NCBI RefSeq assembly: GCF_023197165.1
Contig: NZ_JALPRD010000016.1
Coordinates: 1-64,000, forward strand
DNA length: 64,000 nucleotides
Direction: 5' to 3'
DNA from: Sphingopyxis sp. MSC1_008
GTDB taxonomy: Bacteria; Pseudomonadota; Alphaproteobacteria; Sphingomonadales; Sphingomonadaceae
Shown here piece by piece: positions 42,780 through 51,282 of this stretch; position 1 is the stretch's first letter; every line of letters begins with the position of its first letter. The position numbers were made by a program, and so were the translations under genes. A model generated the notes under the pieces. It was not told where the DNA came from, did not search any database, and saw only the letters and a program-made list of their open reading frames with translations.

Positions 42780-43154
42780 ATGATGATGATTGGCTATGTG
42801 ACGTTGGGCACGAAGGATCTGGCGAAGGCGGCGGAATTTTATGACGCGATTGCCGCCGAACTCGAAACGCCGCGGATGATGGAATTCGACGGCTTCATCG
42901 CGTGGGGCAAGCCGGGCGGCGGCGCGGGCATCGGCCTGACGCGACCGTTCGACGGCAATGCCGCGACGGTCGGCAACGGCGTGATGGTCGCGTTGCAGGC
43001 GAAGGACAAGGAACAGGTCCACCGCCTGCACGAAATCGCGCTCGCGCATGGCGGGACGTGCGAAGGCCCTCCGGGACCGCGCGGCGAGGGATTCTACGCC
43101 GGCTATTTTCGCGATCCCGACGGCAACAAGCTCAACGCCTTCATCATGGGATGA
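42780..43154 (+). CDS. VOC-family (glyoxalase/bleomycin-resistance fold) protein
   Basis: A 124-residue single-domain VOC protein of the kind often annotated as glyoxalase-like. The N-terminal strand YVTLGTKDLAKAAEFYDAIA and the C-terminal strand GYFRDPDGNKLNAFIM show the fold. The metal-ligand residues of true glyoxalase I are not all evident, so the reaction is unknown. Three ATG codons in tandem (42780, 42783, 42786) follow the GGGAG ribosome site; the second or third has better spacing. Confidence 0.86.
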   Translation: MMMIGYVTLGTKDLAKAAEFYDAIAAELETPRMMEFDGFIAWGKPGGGAGIGLTRPFDGNAATVGNGVMVALQAKDKEQVHRLHEIALAHGGTCEGPPGPRGEGFYAGYFRDPDGNKLNAFIMG

Positions 43155-43211
43155 TGGGCGACAGCCGCCAGCCGTGATATTGCGCGCCGCATCCTGTTTG
43201 GAGAGTGGCGG

Positions 43212-43589
43212 ATGAATTCACAAAAGGCTGGCGGACCACATTATTCGCCCTTCGTTGTCGGTGGCGGTTTCATCTTCGTGTCGGGGCAGCTCCCGCTGCT
43301 ACCCGGGCGCGACATATCGCTGGCGGCTGCCCCCTTCGCGTCGCAGGCCGAGCAGGCGCTATTCAATCTGAAAGCTGTGCTGGCGGATGCAGGGGCCGGC
43401 CTGGAGCAGGTGGTCAAGACGACGGTCTATCTCGCCGACGTCGACGATTGGGGCGAACTCGACGCGGTCTATGGCCGTTTTTTCGGCGCCGCGCGTCCGG
43501 CACGCAGCGTGGTGCCCTCGGGGCCGCTGCATTTCGGCTTTCGCATCGAGATCGAGGCGATCGCGCTGGCGGCGGGGACAATTTCCTAG
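43212..43589 (+). CDS. RidA-family enamine/imine deaminase
   Basis: A 125-residue RidA (YjgF/YER057c/UK114) protein, which hydrolyses reactive enamines from PLP enzymes. Conserved segments are GGGFIFVSGQLPLLPG, QAEQALFNLKAVLADAGAGL and VVKTTVYLADVDDW. The substrate-carboxylate-binding Arg of the active site is expected near ARPARSVVP (about residue 98) and is present. It follows the VOC gene by 57 bases and precedes the HerA-like gene by 96. Confidence 0.9.
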   Translation: MNSQKAGGPHYSPFVVGGGFIFVSGQLPLLPGRDISLAAAPFASQAEQALFNLKAVLADAGAGLEQVVKTTVYLADVDDWGELDAVYGRFFGAARPARSVVPSGPLHFGFRIEIEAIALAAGTIS

Positions 43590-43685
43590 CCATTCTTGCC
43601 GATCGCAAGCCGAGGGGGTTTGCCGATTGCCTGACCTGCGCCGCCGCTCTAACCTTCTCCCGACGTATCAAGTGGAGGACAGCGG

Positions 43686-45281
43686 GTGAGCGACGGCAGC
43701 ACGGCAAGCGAAATCTATATCGGCCTTGGTGGCGGAGGCGCGGCCGATGGCCCGCGCCAGTCGCTCGTGCTGAAGCGTGCGAACCGCCACGGGCTGATCG
43801 CGGGCGCCACGGGCACCGGCAAGACGGTGACCTTGCAGGGTCTCGCCGAGGGCTTTTCCGCGGTCGGGGTCCCGGTGTTCGTCGCTGACGTAAAAGGCGA
43901 TCTCGCCGGCATGGCGATGGCGGGCAGCCCGACCGCAAAGACGCACGAGATTTTCGCCGCGCGCGCCGCCGAGATCGGCGACGGCGAATGGGTCTATCGC
44001 GACAATCCGGTGATCTTCTGGGACCTGTTCGGTGAGCAGGGGCACCCCGTGCGCACGACGATTTCCGAAATGGGGCCGCTGCTGCTCGCGCGGCTGATGG
44101 GATTGAACGAGGTACAGGAGGGCGTGCTCGCGATTGCCTTCCGCGTCGCCGACGAACAGAATCTGCTGCTGCTCGACCTTGGCGATCTGCAGGCGATGCT
44201 AGCCTGGTGCGCCGAAAGCGCCGACGAGCTCACCACCAAATATGGCAATGTGTCGAAGGCGACCGTCGGTACGATCCAGCGTCAATTGCTGACGCTCGAA
44301 AGCCAGGGTGGCGCCAATTTCTTCGGCGAGCCCGCGCTCGACATCATGGACATGATCCGCACCGACGAGAATGGCCGCGGCTATGTGAACATCCTCGCCG
44401 CCGACAAGCTGATGGCGAGCCCGAAGCTCTACGCGACCTTCCTCCTCTGGATGCTCAGCGAGATGTTCGAGACGCTTCCCGAGGTCGGCGATCCCGACAA
44501 GCCGAAGCTCGTCTTCTTCTTCGACGAGGCGCATCTTCTGTTCGACGACGCACCGCCCGCGCTGACCGAAAAGATCGAGCAGGTCGTGCGCCTGATCCGC
44601 TCGAAGGGCGTCGGCGTCTATTTCGTGACGCAAAACCCGATCGACGTCCCCGAGGAAATCGCAGGCCAGCTCGGCAACCGCGTCCAGCATGCGCTGCGGG
44701 CCTTCACCCCGCGCGACCAGAAAGCGGTGAAGGCGGCGGCCGAAACCTTCCGTCCGAACCCGAAGGTCGACGTCGCGCGCGAGATCACCGAACTCAAGGT
44801 CGGCGAGGCGCTGGTGTCGCTGCTGATGGCCGACGGCGCGCCGTCGCCGGTCGAACGCACTTTGATCAAGCCGCCCTGCTCGCGCGCGGGTCCGCTCGAC
44901 GCCAAGGAGCGCGCGATCATCAAGTCGATCTCGCCGGTCGAGGGTAAGTATGACACCGCCGTCGACCGCGAGAGCGCCGAGGAATTGCTCGCCGTCAAGG
45001 CCGAGCAGGCGCAGGCGGCCGCGGTCGAGGCCAAAGCACAGATCGAGGCCGACAAGCAGGCCGCGATCTCGGCGAAGGAAGAGGCAAAGCAAAAGGCGGC
45101 CGAGGAGCGCGAACGGCTGCGGCTCGAAAAGGCCGCGGCGCGCGAAGCCGCGAAGCCGTCGATGACCGAAAAGATGGTGCAGTCGGCAGCGCGCTCGGCG
45201 GCGACGAGCATCGGGCGACAGGTTGCGGGCAAATTCGGCGGCCAGCTGATGCGCGGGATTTTGGGCAGCCTGTTCAAGTGA
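43686..45281 (+). CDS. HerA-like ATPase of the DUF853 family
   Basis: A 531-residue soluble P-loop ATPase. The Walker A motif is [20 protein letters not shown] (about residues 36-55) and the Walker B is [14 protein letters not shown] (near residue 277). It also has [20 protein letters not shown], the sensor/arginine-finger region of the HerA/FtsK superfamily. After the DUF853 core comes a coiled-coil, Lys/Glu/Ala-rich region (residues 430-490) and a small C-terminal helix block. Family members resemble the HerA DNA-end-processing helicase, but no NurA nuclease is present. The GTG at 43686 has GGAGG upstream. The stop overlaps the next gene by four bases. Confidence 0.88.
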   Translation: MSDGSTASEIYIGLGGGGAADGPRQSLVLKRANRHGLIAGATGTGKTVTLQGLAEGFSAVGVPVFVADVKGDLAGMAMAGSPTAKTHEIFAARAAEIGDGEWVYRDNPVIFWDLFGEQGHPVRTTISEMGPLLLARLMGLNEVQEGVLAIAFRVADEQNLLLLDLGDLQAMLAWCAESADELTTKYGNVSKATVGTIQRQLLTLESQGGANFFGEPALDIMDMIRTDENGRGYVNILAADKLMASPKLYATFLLWMLSEMFETLPEVGDPDKPKLVFFFDEAHLLFDDAPPALTEKIEQVVRLIRSKGVGVYFVTQNPIDVPEEIAGQLGNRVQHALRAFTPRDQKAVKAAAETFRPNPKVDVAREITELKVGEALVSLLMADGAPSPVERTLIKPPCSRAGPLDAKERAIIKSISPVEGKYDTAVDRESAEELLAVKAEQAQAAAVEAKAQIEADKQAAISAKEEAKQKAAEERERLRLEKAAAREAAKPSMTEKMVQSAARSAATSIGRQVAGKFGGQLMRGILGSLFK

Positions 45282-45730
45282 GCGAAGCCGATGCCGTGCT
45301 GATGGAGGCGAGCCTGACGGCCGTCGCCGACGCGGGCATCGACATTCGCCACGCCTTGTTCGACCGTTTCTTTGCGGCGTTCCCCGACCGCCGCGCGAGC
45401 TTCATGGTCGTCGACGCCTCGTCACGGCGGATGACCGACGAGACGTTGCAGATGATGTTCGGGCTCGCGAAGGGCGAAGGCTGGGTTTGGCCGCTCGTCG
45501 CCGAACTCGTCTTCACCCACCGCGCCTATGGGCCGCTGCCGATCGCCGAATATGACGCCTTCATCGACATGACGGTCGCCGAACTGGGCGCCGCGGCGGG
45601 AGGGGCATGGGGCAGCGAGACGGCGACCGCGTGGCGGCGTCAGGCCGATGCGCTGAAGGCGATGATCCGCCGTGCGCGCGCCGAATGGGAAAGCGCGATG
45701 CCGGTTGGAACGCCGCAGCCGGCCGACTGA
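45278..45730 (+). CDS. Divergent globin-like protein coupled to the HerA-like ATPase
   Basis: A 150-residue protein starting at a GTG that overlaps the ATPase stop (GTGA). I recognise no annotated family with certainty, but the order of motifs fits a globin fold: an early helix [16 protein letters not shown] (like the FY..LF...P.....F block of bacterial haemoglobins), then a candidate proximal histidine His81 in [11 protein letters not shown], followed by [15 protein letters not shown], and a last helix [20 protein letters not shown]. The spacing from His81 to the AW near residue 117 also resembles flavohaemoglobins. Haem binding is inference; a haem-free globin-like sensor is the alternative. 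Confidence 0.6.
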   Translation: MSEADAVLMEASLTAVADAGIDIRHALFDRFFAAFPDRRASFMVVDASSRRMTDETLQMMFGLAKGEGWVWPLVAELVFTHRAYGPLPIAEYDAFIDMTVAELGAAAGGAWGSETATAWRRQADALKAMIRRARAEWESAMPVGTPQPAD

Positions 45731-45748
45731 CCGGCCGCGGCCTTTCCG

Positions 45749-48448
45749 TTACTTCGTCTTCAGCCAGCCAGCGATTTCGCTCTTGATGCGCGGGCGGCTG
45801 ACGCTGCGTTCCTTCAAGGATGCCAGCGTCTTGTCATAGGGTTTGCGCACATCGGCGGGCAGCGGCGCCGCGATCCGCTCGAGCTTCGCGATCATCGCGG
45901 GATCGTTCGACGAAGCCGCCAATCCCGCGAGGAAGCGTGCGCGCGCTGAGGCATCGATCAGCCGGTCGACCGCGGCCTGGTTCGCCTGCGCGAAATCGAC
46001 CGCCAGTTCGGGGTGATTCTTCGCGGCCGCGCCGATGATCGAGGCGCTGACGGTCTTGCCGGGTTCGTCGGTGAGCGCGAGGTCGAGTGCGCGTTTCGCC
46101 AGCATCGCGTCCTTCGCATTGCCGAGGAAGGTGTAGAAGGCGCTGCGCTCGACCGCCGATTTCGATCCCTTTGCGAGTCCGCGCAGCTTGGTCCATTCGG
46201 CCTCGCTCGCGTTCGCCGCGACGATGTCGAGCCACCGCGATTTCAGCGGACCGTCGAGCGCCGAGGGATTGCTGTCGAGCAGCGCGAAGCGGCGGCGGGC
46301 CTCCGCCAGTACTTTGGTGTCGCCCAATGTCCCGAGCGCCCCGAGCAGTTCGGAGCGCAAGATGCTGTCGAGCGCGGGTTCGCCGGCGCGCGCGTCGAAG
46401 CCGAGGCGCCCCATCGCGGGTGCGAGCGCCGCGGTCCCGCGTGCCGCGATCTGTTTCTGCACCGCCGGCTGGTCGTCGAAATAGCCGTACAGCGCCGCAT
46501 AACGCCCTGCGACGTCGCCGAGCAGTTTCTGGCTCGCATCCCGCGGTGCTGCCGCGAGCAGGTCGAGCGCGGCGCCCATCGGCTGGTAGCCGGCATAGGC
46601 GAGCGCGAAATTGTCGCCGAGCAGCCCTAGCTGGTCGATCGGCGCCAGCTTCGCGAAATCGCCGCGGAGCGCGGCCAGCGCCGCGGGCGAATAAAGGGTG
46701 CGGTAATAGCCCGCCTGCCCCGCGTTGATCAGTACGGCGCCGCAACCGGGCAGGGTCAGCGTGCCGGTGCCGCCGGCGATCACCTGTCGCGACACTGCGC
46801 CATTGCCGGCGCGTGCGAGGACGGGCACCTGCCAGCGGCGGCCTTCGGCGTCGATGGCCTGCCTGCGATCGCGCGAAAATTCGCCCTGCGTCAGCTGCAC
46901 GGTCGTGTTGCTGCCCGCGCAGCTCACACCGCCGACGCGGAGCAACGGGATGCCCGGCTGGCTGGTGAAATCATGTGCGATCGCGGTCAGCCCCTTCGCG
47001 CCCGCCGCCTCGACCGCGTTCCACAGATCGTCGGTGCGCGTGTTGGCATATTTATGCTTTGCCATGTAGCTTTGCAGCCCGCCGCGCCACACATCCTCGC
47101 CGGCATAGGCTTCGAGCATCGTGATAACCGCCTCGCCCTTCTGGTAAGTGATCGCGTCGAACGCCTGATTGGTGTCCTCGACGGTGCGGATCGTCTGGAC
47201 GATCGGGTGCGTCGTCGCAAAGGCGTCGAGCGCCATCGCGCGTTCGCGGCCGTCGACGCGTTCGAGCAAAGGCTGCCAGTCGGGGTGGAAATGGTCGCTC
47301 GCCTTGGTTTCCATCCAGCTCGCGAAGCCTTCGTTGAGCCAGAGGTCGTCCCACCACGCCATTGTGACGAGATCGCCGAACCATTGGTGCGCGACCTCAT
47401 GCGCCTGCGTCGAGTAAATCTGCTGGCGCGTCGCTTCGCTCGTGATCTTCGGATCGTCGAGCAGGATGCGTTCGAAGGTGAAGATCGCGCCCCAATTTTC
47501 CATCGCGCCGAAGAATTGCGACTGGCCGGGTCCCGCGACATTGTCGAGCTTCGGCAGCGGATAGGGCTGGCCGAAATAGTCGCTGTAATAGCCGAGCAAT
47601 GGGCCGAGGCTGTCGAGCGCAAAGCGCGCCTGTTCGCCCGACCCCTTGGGCGACACGATGCCGACCTCGGCGCCGCTGTCGCTCTTCGCCGCGAGTCGCT
47701 CGAAATTGCCGGTCGCGAAGAAGAGGAGGTACGACGACATTTTGGGCGAGATCTGGAAGGTCACCTTCTTCTTGCCGCCCGCGACGGGGGTTTCATTCGC
47801 CACGGGCATGTTGCTCACTGCCAGATCGCCCGCGGGAACGGTCGCCGCGAGGGTGAAGGTCGCCTTGTAGCTCGGCTCGTCGAAGCTCGGGACGAAGCGG
47901 CGGGCATCGGGCGCCTCGAACTGGGTGAACAGTCCACGCACCTCATTGCCGGTAACCTTGTCGGGATAATCGAGCGCGAAAAGCCCGTTCGCCTGCGTGT
48001 TGATCGTGCCGGTGTAGCTGGTGGTCAGGCGGTATTTGCCGGGTGCGAGCGGAGCGGGGGCGGTGAAGTTCGCGGTTTGGGCCGCGGCGTCGATCGCGAC
48101 GGTGAGCGGAATCGCCTTGCCGTCGGCGCCGGTCAGGCTCGCGCGTGCGAAGCCGAGGTCGAGGGCGTTCAGCGTCAGCGTCGCCGAGGGTTCGTAAAGC
48201 TCAAGGTCGATGCTCGCGTCGCCGGTAAAGCGCAGCGCCTTGGCGTCGGGCGTGACGCTGATGTCGTAATGTACCGGGCGCGCGATCCGCGGCAGCTGGC
48301 TCGGCACGCTGGTATCGAGCGGCGCGCCGACGAGCGCGGGCGCCGCCGCGACGGGCGCCGGCGATTCGATCCCCGACTGCGCGGCACAGGCGGCGAGGGT
48401 AAGCGACGAGACGGCGGCAATAAGCAAATGACGAGTCGAGTATTTCAT
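45749..48448 (-). CDS. M1-family metallo-aminopeptidase, lipoprotein
   Basis: An 899-residue zinc aminopeptidase. The signal ends in the lipobox LTLAACAAQS, so it is likely a membrane-attached lipoprotein. The exopeptidase motif GAMEN lies near residue 315 and the zinc site is His350-Glu-Val-Ala-His354 (HEVAHQWFG), with the third ligand glutamate in LWLNEGFASWME about 19 residues on. The C-terminal helical ERAP1-like domain fills residues 560 to the end. I chose the ATG at 48448, which starts a proper signal peptide. It converges on the globin-like gene with an 18-base gap holding the palindrome GGCCGCGGCC. Confidence 0.93.
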   Translation of the reverse strand: MKYSTRHLLIAAVSSLTLAACAAQSGIESPAPVAAAPALVGAPLDTSVPSQLPRIARPVHYDISVTPDAKALRFTGDASIDLELYEPSATLTLNALDLGFARASLTGADGKAIPLTVAIDAAAQTANFTAPAPLAPGKYRLTTSYTGTINTQANGLFALDYPDKVTGNEVRGLFTQFEAPDARRFVPSFDEPSYKATFTLAATVPAGDLAVSNMPVANETPVAGGKKKVTFQISPKMSSYLLFFATGNFERLAAKSDSGAEVGIVSPKGSGEQARFALDSLGPLLGYYSDYFGQPYPLPKLDNVAGPGQSQFFGAMENWGAIFTFERILLDDPKITSEATRQQIYSTQAHEVAHQWFGDLVTMAWWDDLWLNEGFASWMETKASDHFHPDWQPLLERVDGRERAMALDAFATTHPIVQTIRTVEDTNQAFDAITYQKGEAVITMLEAYAGEDVWRGGLQSYMAKHKYANTRTDDLWNAVEAAGAKGLTAIAHDFTSQPGIPLLRVGGVSCAGSNTTVQLTQGEFSRDRRQAIDAEGRRWQVPVLARAGNGAVSRQVIAGGTGTLTLPGCGAVLINAGQAGYYRTLYSPAALAALRGDFAKLAPIDQLGLLGDNFALAYAGYQPMGAALDLLAAAPRDASQKLLGDVAGRYAALYGYFDDQPAVQKQIAARGTAALAPAMGRLGFDARAGEPALDSILRSELLGALGTLGDTKVLAEARRRFALLDSNPSALDGPLKSRWLDIVAANASEAEWTKLRGLAKGSKSAVERSAFYTFLGNAKDAMLAKRALDLALTDEPGKTVSASIIGAAAKNHPELAVDFAQANQAAVDRLIDASARARFLAGLAASSNDPAMIAKLERIAAPLPADVRKPYDKTLASLKERSVSRPRIKSEIAGWLKTK

Positions 48449-48574
48449 GGTTGCGATCCCCGGGATGATTTTACGATCCCGGCTAGGCGCATGCGCCAGC
48501 CCCCGCAACGCCCCCTTTCGTCAAGCGGTCGTCGAGGCTCGACAGACGGCACGCGATCAGGCAGCTTTGGTTTC

Positions 48575-49861
48575 ATGACAAAACCTATATTGCCTGGAGA
48601 GGTAGCCGCCGCCGTCGTCGACCCCGTCGCGTACGGCCAATGGGATCCGCTGCACGAACAGCTCGCCTGGGCGCGCGCCAATGCGCCGCTCGCCGTCGCG
48701 GAGAACCACGATCACGACCCCTTCTGGCTGGTGACGCGCCACGCCGACATCATGGCGATCAGCCGCGACCCGCAGCGTTTCGCGAACGGCATCCGCCCGA
48801 CGGTGCTGACCAATCGCGACGGTGAGGCGCTGGCGCGCGCGGCAACGCCGAACAATGACGGGCACCTGATTCGCTCGCTCGTTCAGATGGATGCGCCCGA
48901 CCATATGAAATACCGGCTGCTGACGCAGAGCTGGTTCATGCCCAAGAATTTGAAGATCGTCGAGGATCGCATCCGCCAACTGGCGCGCGAGACCGTCGAT
49001 CATATGCTCGAAGCGGGCGGGGAGTGCGATTTTGCGCGCGATGTCGCGGCGCATTATCCGCTACGCGTCATCATGGACATATTGGGCGTCCCGCGCGAGG
49101 ACGAGCCGCGCATGCTGATGCTGACCCAGCAATTGTTTGGCCCGACCGACCCCGAACTGAACCGCAGCCGCGAGGCGATCACCAGCGCCGAACAGGCGAT
49201 CGCGATGCTCAACTATGTCATCGCCGATTTCGAAAATTATTTCGGCGCGCTCACCGCCGAGCGCCGTGCCAACCCGCGCGAGGACATTGCGACGGTGATC
49301 GCCAATGCGACGGTCAATGGCGAGCAGATCCCTGATCGCGAGCTCGCCGGCTATTATATGATCGTCGCGACCGCGGGACACGACACCACGAGCGCGTCGA
49401 CCGCGGGCGCGATGATGGAGCTGGCGAAGAACCCGGCGCTGTTCGAACGCTTCCGCGCCGCCGACAGCGACAAGGCGGGGCTGATCGAGGAAGCGATCCG
49501 CTGGACCACGCCGGTCCAGCATTTCATGCGCAGCGCGAAGGAAGACGTCGAGATCGGCGGCCAGACGATCCGCGAGGGCGACTGGCTGATGCTCAATTAT
49601 GTCTCGGGCAACCGCGACGAGGCGGTGTTCGGCGACCCTTTCGCGTTCGATCCCGACCGTGAAAAGAACCAGCAGATCGCCTTTGGGTTCGGTGCGCATG
49701 TCTGTCTCGGCCAGCATCTCGCGCGCATGGAGATGCGCATATTGATGGAGGAATTGCTGCCGCGGCTCAAAAGCCTCGAACTCGCCGGGACGCCCGCGCG
49801 CGTCGAATCGGTGTTCGTCGGCGGGTTGAAGCGCCTGCCGATCCGGTTCGCCGCCGCCTAG
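48575..49861 (+). CDS. Cytochrome P450 (second, stand-alone)
   Basis: A 428-residue bacterial P450. The haem motif is FGFGAHVCLG with thiolate Cys377; the I-helix motif is VATAGHDTTSAS; the K-helix ExxR is EEAIRW. The text DPVAYGQWDPLHEQLAWARA at the N-terminus and FMRSAKEDVEIGGQ resemble the CYP125/124-like group that acts on steroids and branched lipids, but I cannot assign a family. It is not related closely to the cassette P450 at 8 kb. No ferredoxin gene is nearby. I chose ATG 48575 because the P450 N-terminus begins there. Confidence 0.93.
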   Translation: MTKPILPGEVAAAVVDPVAYGQWDPLHEQLAWARANAPLAVAENHDHDPFWLVTRHADIMAISRDPQRFANGIRPTVLTNRDGEALARAATPNNDGHLIRSLVQMDAPDHMKYRLLTQSWFMPKNLKIVEDRIRQLARETVDHMLEAGGECDFARDVAAHYPLRVIMDILGVPREDEPRMLMLTQQLFGPTDPELNRSREAITSAEQAIAMLNYVIADFENYFGALTAERRANPREDIATVIANATVNGEQIPDRELAGYYMIVATAGHDTTSASTAGAMMELAKNPALFERFRAADSDKAGLIEEAIRWTTPVQHFMRSAKEDVEIGGQTIREGDWLMLNYVSGNRDEAVFGDPFAFDPDREKNQQIAFGFGAHVCLGQHLARMEMRILMEELLPRLKSLELAGTPARVESVFVGGLKRLPIRFAAA

Positions 49862-49890
49862 CCTCCGATCCGGCGCGGCGCCATGGAACC

Positions 49891-49921
49891 AACGCCCGTC
49901 AGCGGGCGTTTAAAGCCCGCT
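49891..49921 (+). promoter_or_regulatory. Two mutually exclusive hairpins before the small membrane protein
   Basis: AACGCCCG (49891-49898) pairs with CGGGCGTT (49903-49910). The central AGCGGGC (49901-49907) can instead pair with GCCCGCT (49915-49921), next to the A-rich ribosome site AAAAAAGGAG. The first may serve as the P450 terminator; the pair together looks like a switchable leader. Confidence 0.45.
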
Positions 49922-49938
49922 GAAAAAAGGAGTTTGCG

Positions 49939-50175
49939 ATGAATCTCTTGAAGAAGGCCGCGATCGCGTTCGCGGCGACGTCGATGGTCGTTGCGCCGGT
50001 GGCCGCGTCGGCTGCGCCCGCGCTGGATGCTGCTCGTGCGGGGTCCGTTACCGAGGGTCAGAACGAACTCGAAGGCGCGAGCTGGATTGCGATCTTGCTC
50101 GGGCTGGCGATCATTGCCGGCGGTATCTGGCTGGTGGTCGACGACGATGGCGACGACAATCCGGTAAGCCCGTAA
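49939..50175 (+). CDS. Small membrane protein with signal peptide
   Basis: A 78-residue protein with a cleavable signal (MNLLKKAAIAFAATSMVVAP, cut near ASAA-P), a short polar segment (RAGSVTEGQNELEGA), a single transmembrane helix (WIAILLGLAIIAGGIWLVV) and an acidic C-terminal tail DDDGDDNPVSP. The ribosome site AAAAAAGGAG is strong, and a good terminator follows, so it is an independent monocistronic gene. No family with known function recognised, although sphingomonads carry many similar short proteins. Confidence 0.82.
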   Translation: MNLLKKAAIAFAATSMVVAPVAASAAPALDAARAGSVTEGQNELEGASWIAILLGLAIIAGGIWLVVDDDGDDNPVSP

Positions 50176-50191
50176 ATTCCCGGCAGGAAAC

Positions 50192-50220
50192 GGCCCTCTC
50201 CCGCAAGGAGGGGGCCTTTT
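50192..50220 (+). terminator. Intrinsic terminator after the small membrane protein
   Basis: GGCCCTCTCC (50192-50201) pairs with GGAGGGGGCC (50207-50216) with one mismatch, followed by four T residues. Confidence 0.85.
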
Positions 50221-50232
50221 CACATCCGAAGC

Positions 50233-50643
50233 CTAAACTTTCTCGCTCGGGAAAAAGCGCGCGACCACCTCGCTCGCGAGCCGCGCGGGGCGCAGCGTTT
50301 CGGCGTCGATGCAGCACCATGAGGATTTGACCTCGGCGAGCACATCCTCGCCGCGCTTGATGATCGTTTCGTAGAAGGCGCGCGCGCCCTGCACCTTTTC
50401 GAGGATGACGGTCGCAATAACCTGGTCATCGAGGAAGGCGGGGCGGCGATAGGTGATCTCGTGCTTCAGCGCGACCCACAGATGCGCCGCAACCGCGTCG
50501 GGCGGCGCGATATGGCGCCAGTGCGACAGCACCGCTTCCTGCACCCAGCTGAGATAGTGGGCGTTGTTCACATGACCCATGAAATCGATCTGGTCGGCGC
50601 CAACGGCGATCGCATGATCGTGCGGAAGGGAGGCGGCGGTCAT
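50233..50643 (-). CDS. Acyl-CoA thioesterase, 4HBT hot-dog fold
   Basis: A 136-residue hot-dog thioesterase. The catalytic block is IDFMGHVNNAHYLSWVQEAV with the aspartate/asparagine pattern of 4-hydroxybenzoyl-CoA thioesterases (YbgC/FadM type), then LWVALKHEITYRRPAFLDDQ. It releases CoA from an acyl-CoA; the substrate is uncertain. It lies 46 bases after queF in the same direction and may share its transcript. Confidence 0.87.
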   Translation of the reverse strand: MTAASLPHDHAIAVGADQIDFMGHVNNAHYLSWVQEAVLSHWRHIAPPDAVAAHLWVALKHEITYRRPAFLDDQVIATVILEKVQGARAFYETIIKRGEDVLAEVKSSWCCIDAETLRPARLASEVVARFFPSEKV

Positions 50644-50689
50644 ATCGCTGACACTAATGTCAATATTTTGTGACGGAAAGATGAATCTT

Positions 50690-51160
50690 TCATCCGCGCC
50701 CGCGATAAGGCGCGACGCCCTGGTCGGGGAGCCACAGGTCGGCGGGCGGCGCGCTCGATTGCCAGAAGACGTCGATCGGGATGCCGCCGCGCGGATACCA
50801 GTAACCGCCGATGCGCAGCCAGCGGGGCTGCATTTCGTCGAACAGGCGGCGGCCGATGCCGACGGTGCAATCCTCGTGAAAGCCGGCGTGATTGCGAAAA
50901 CTGCCGAGGAACAGCTTCAGGCTCTTCGATTCGACGATCGTTTCGCCGGGCGCATAGTCGATCACGAGATGCGCGAAATCGGGCTGGCCGGTCACTGGGC
51001 AGAGCGAGGTGAATTCGGGCGCGGCGAAGCGGACGAGATAGAGCTCGCCGGCGCGCGGATTGGGGACATAATCGAGAACCGCGGCCTCGGGCGAGGCAGG
51101 AAGTTCGCTGGACTGGCCGAGATGTTTCGGCGTGAGCGGGGTAGGGGTGGAATCGGTCAT
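50690..51160 (-). CDS. queF: NADPH-dependent 7-cyano-7-deazaguanine reductase
   Basis: Reduces preQ0 to preQ1 in queuosine synthesis. The 156-residue protein is of the short, type I QueF form. The active-site cysteine is in [15 protein letters not shown] and the QueF signature is [15 protein letters not shown] with the NADPH-binding serine/lysine pattern, then HEDCTVGI. No other queuosine gene lies nearby and I found no preQ1 riboswitch before it. Confidence 0.94.
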   Translation of the reverse strand: MTDSTPTPLTPKHLGQSSELPASPEAAVLDYVPNPRAGELYLVRFAAPEFTSLCPVTGQPDFAHLVIDYAPGETIVESKSLKLFLGSFRNHAGFHEDCTVGIGRRLFDEMQPRWLRIGGYWYPRGGIPIDVFWQSSAPPADLWLPDQGVAPYRGRG

Positions 51161-51282
51161 GGAAAGGCTCTAGTGCGCAGCGGCGCCGATGTCACCGATC
51201 TGGTTGGACGGAAGTGGCCGCAAGGTTCAGCGCCAATTCAGCGGCGTGTGCGAGATATGGGTAGTGTGGGATCGCGGACAAG

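Noticed and set aside
45731..45748. Bidirectional terminator between the globin-like and M1 peptidase genes
   Set aside because: GGCCGCGGCC is palindromic but leaves almost no loop and only a short T stretch.
46973..48574. Very long N-terminal extension of the second P450 frame
   Set aside because: The extension is antisense to the M1 peptidase; the P450 N-terminus begins at 48575.
51161..51282. Possible preQ1 riboswitch before queF
   Set aside because: I could not find the short pseudoknot pattern with its A-rich tail; the region has only ordinary GC-rich sequence.
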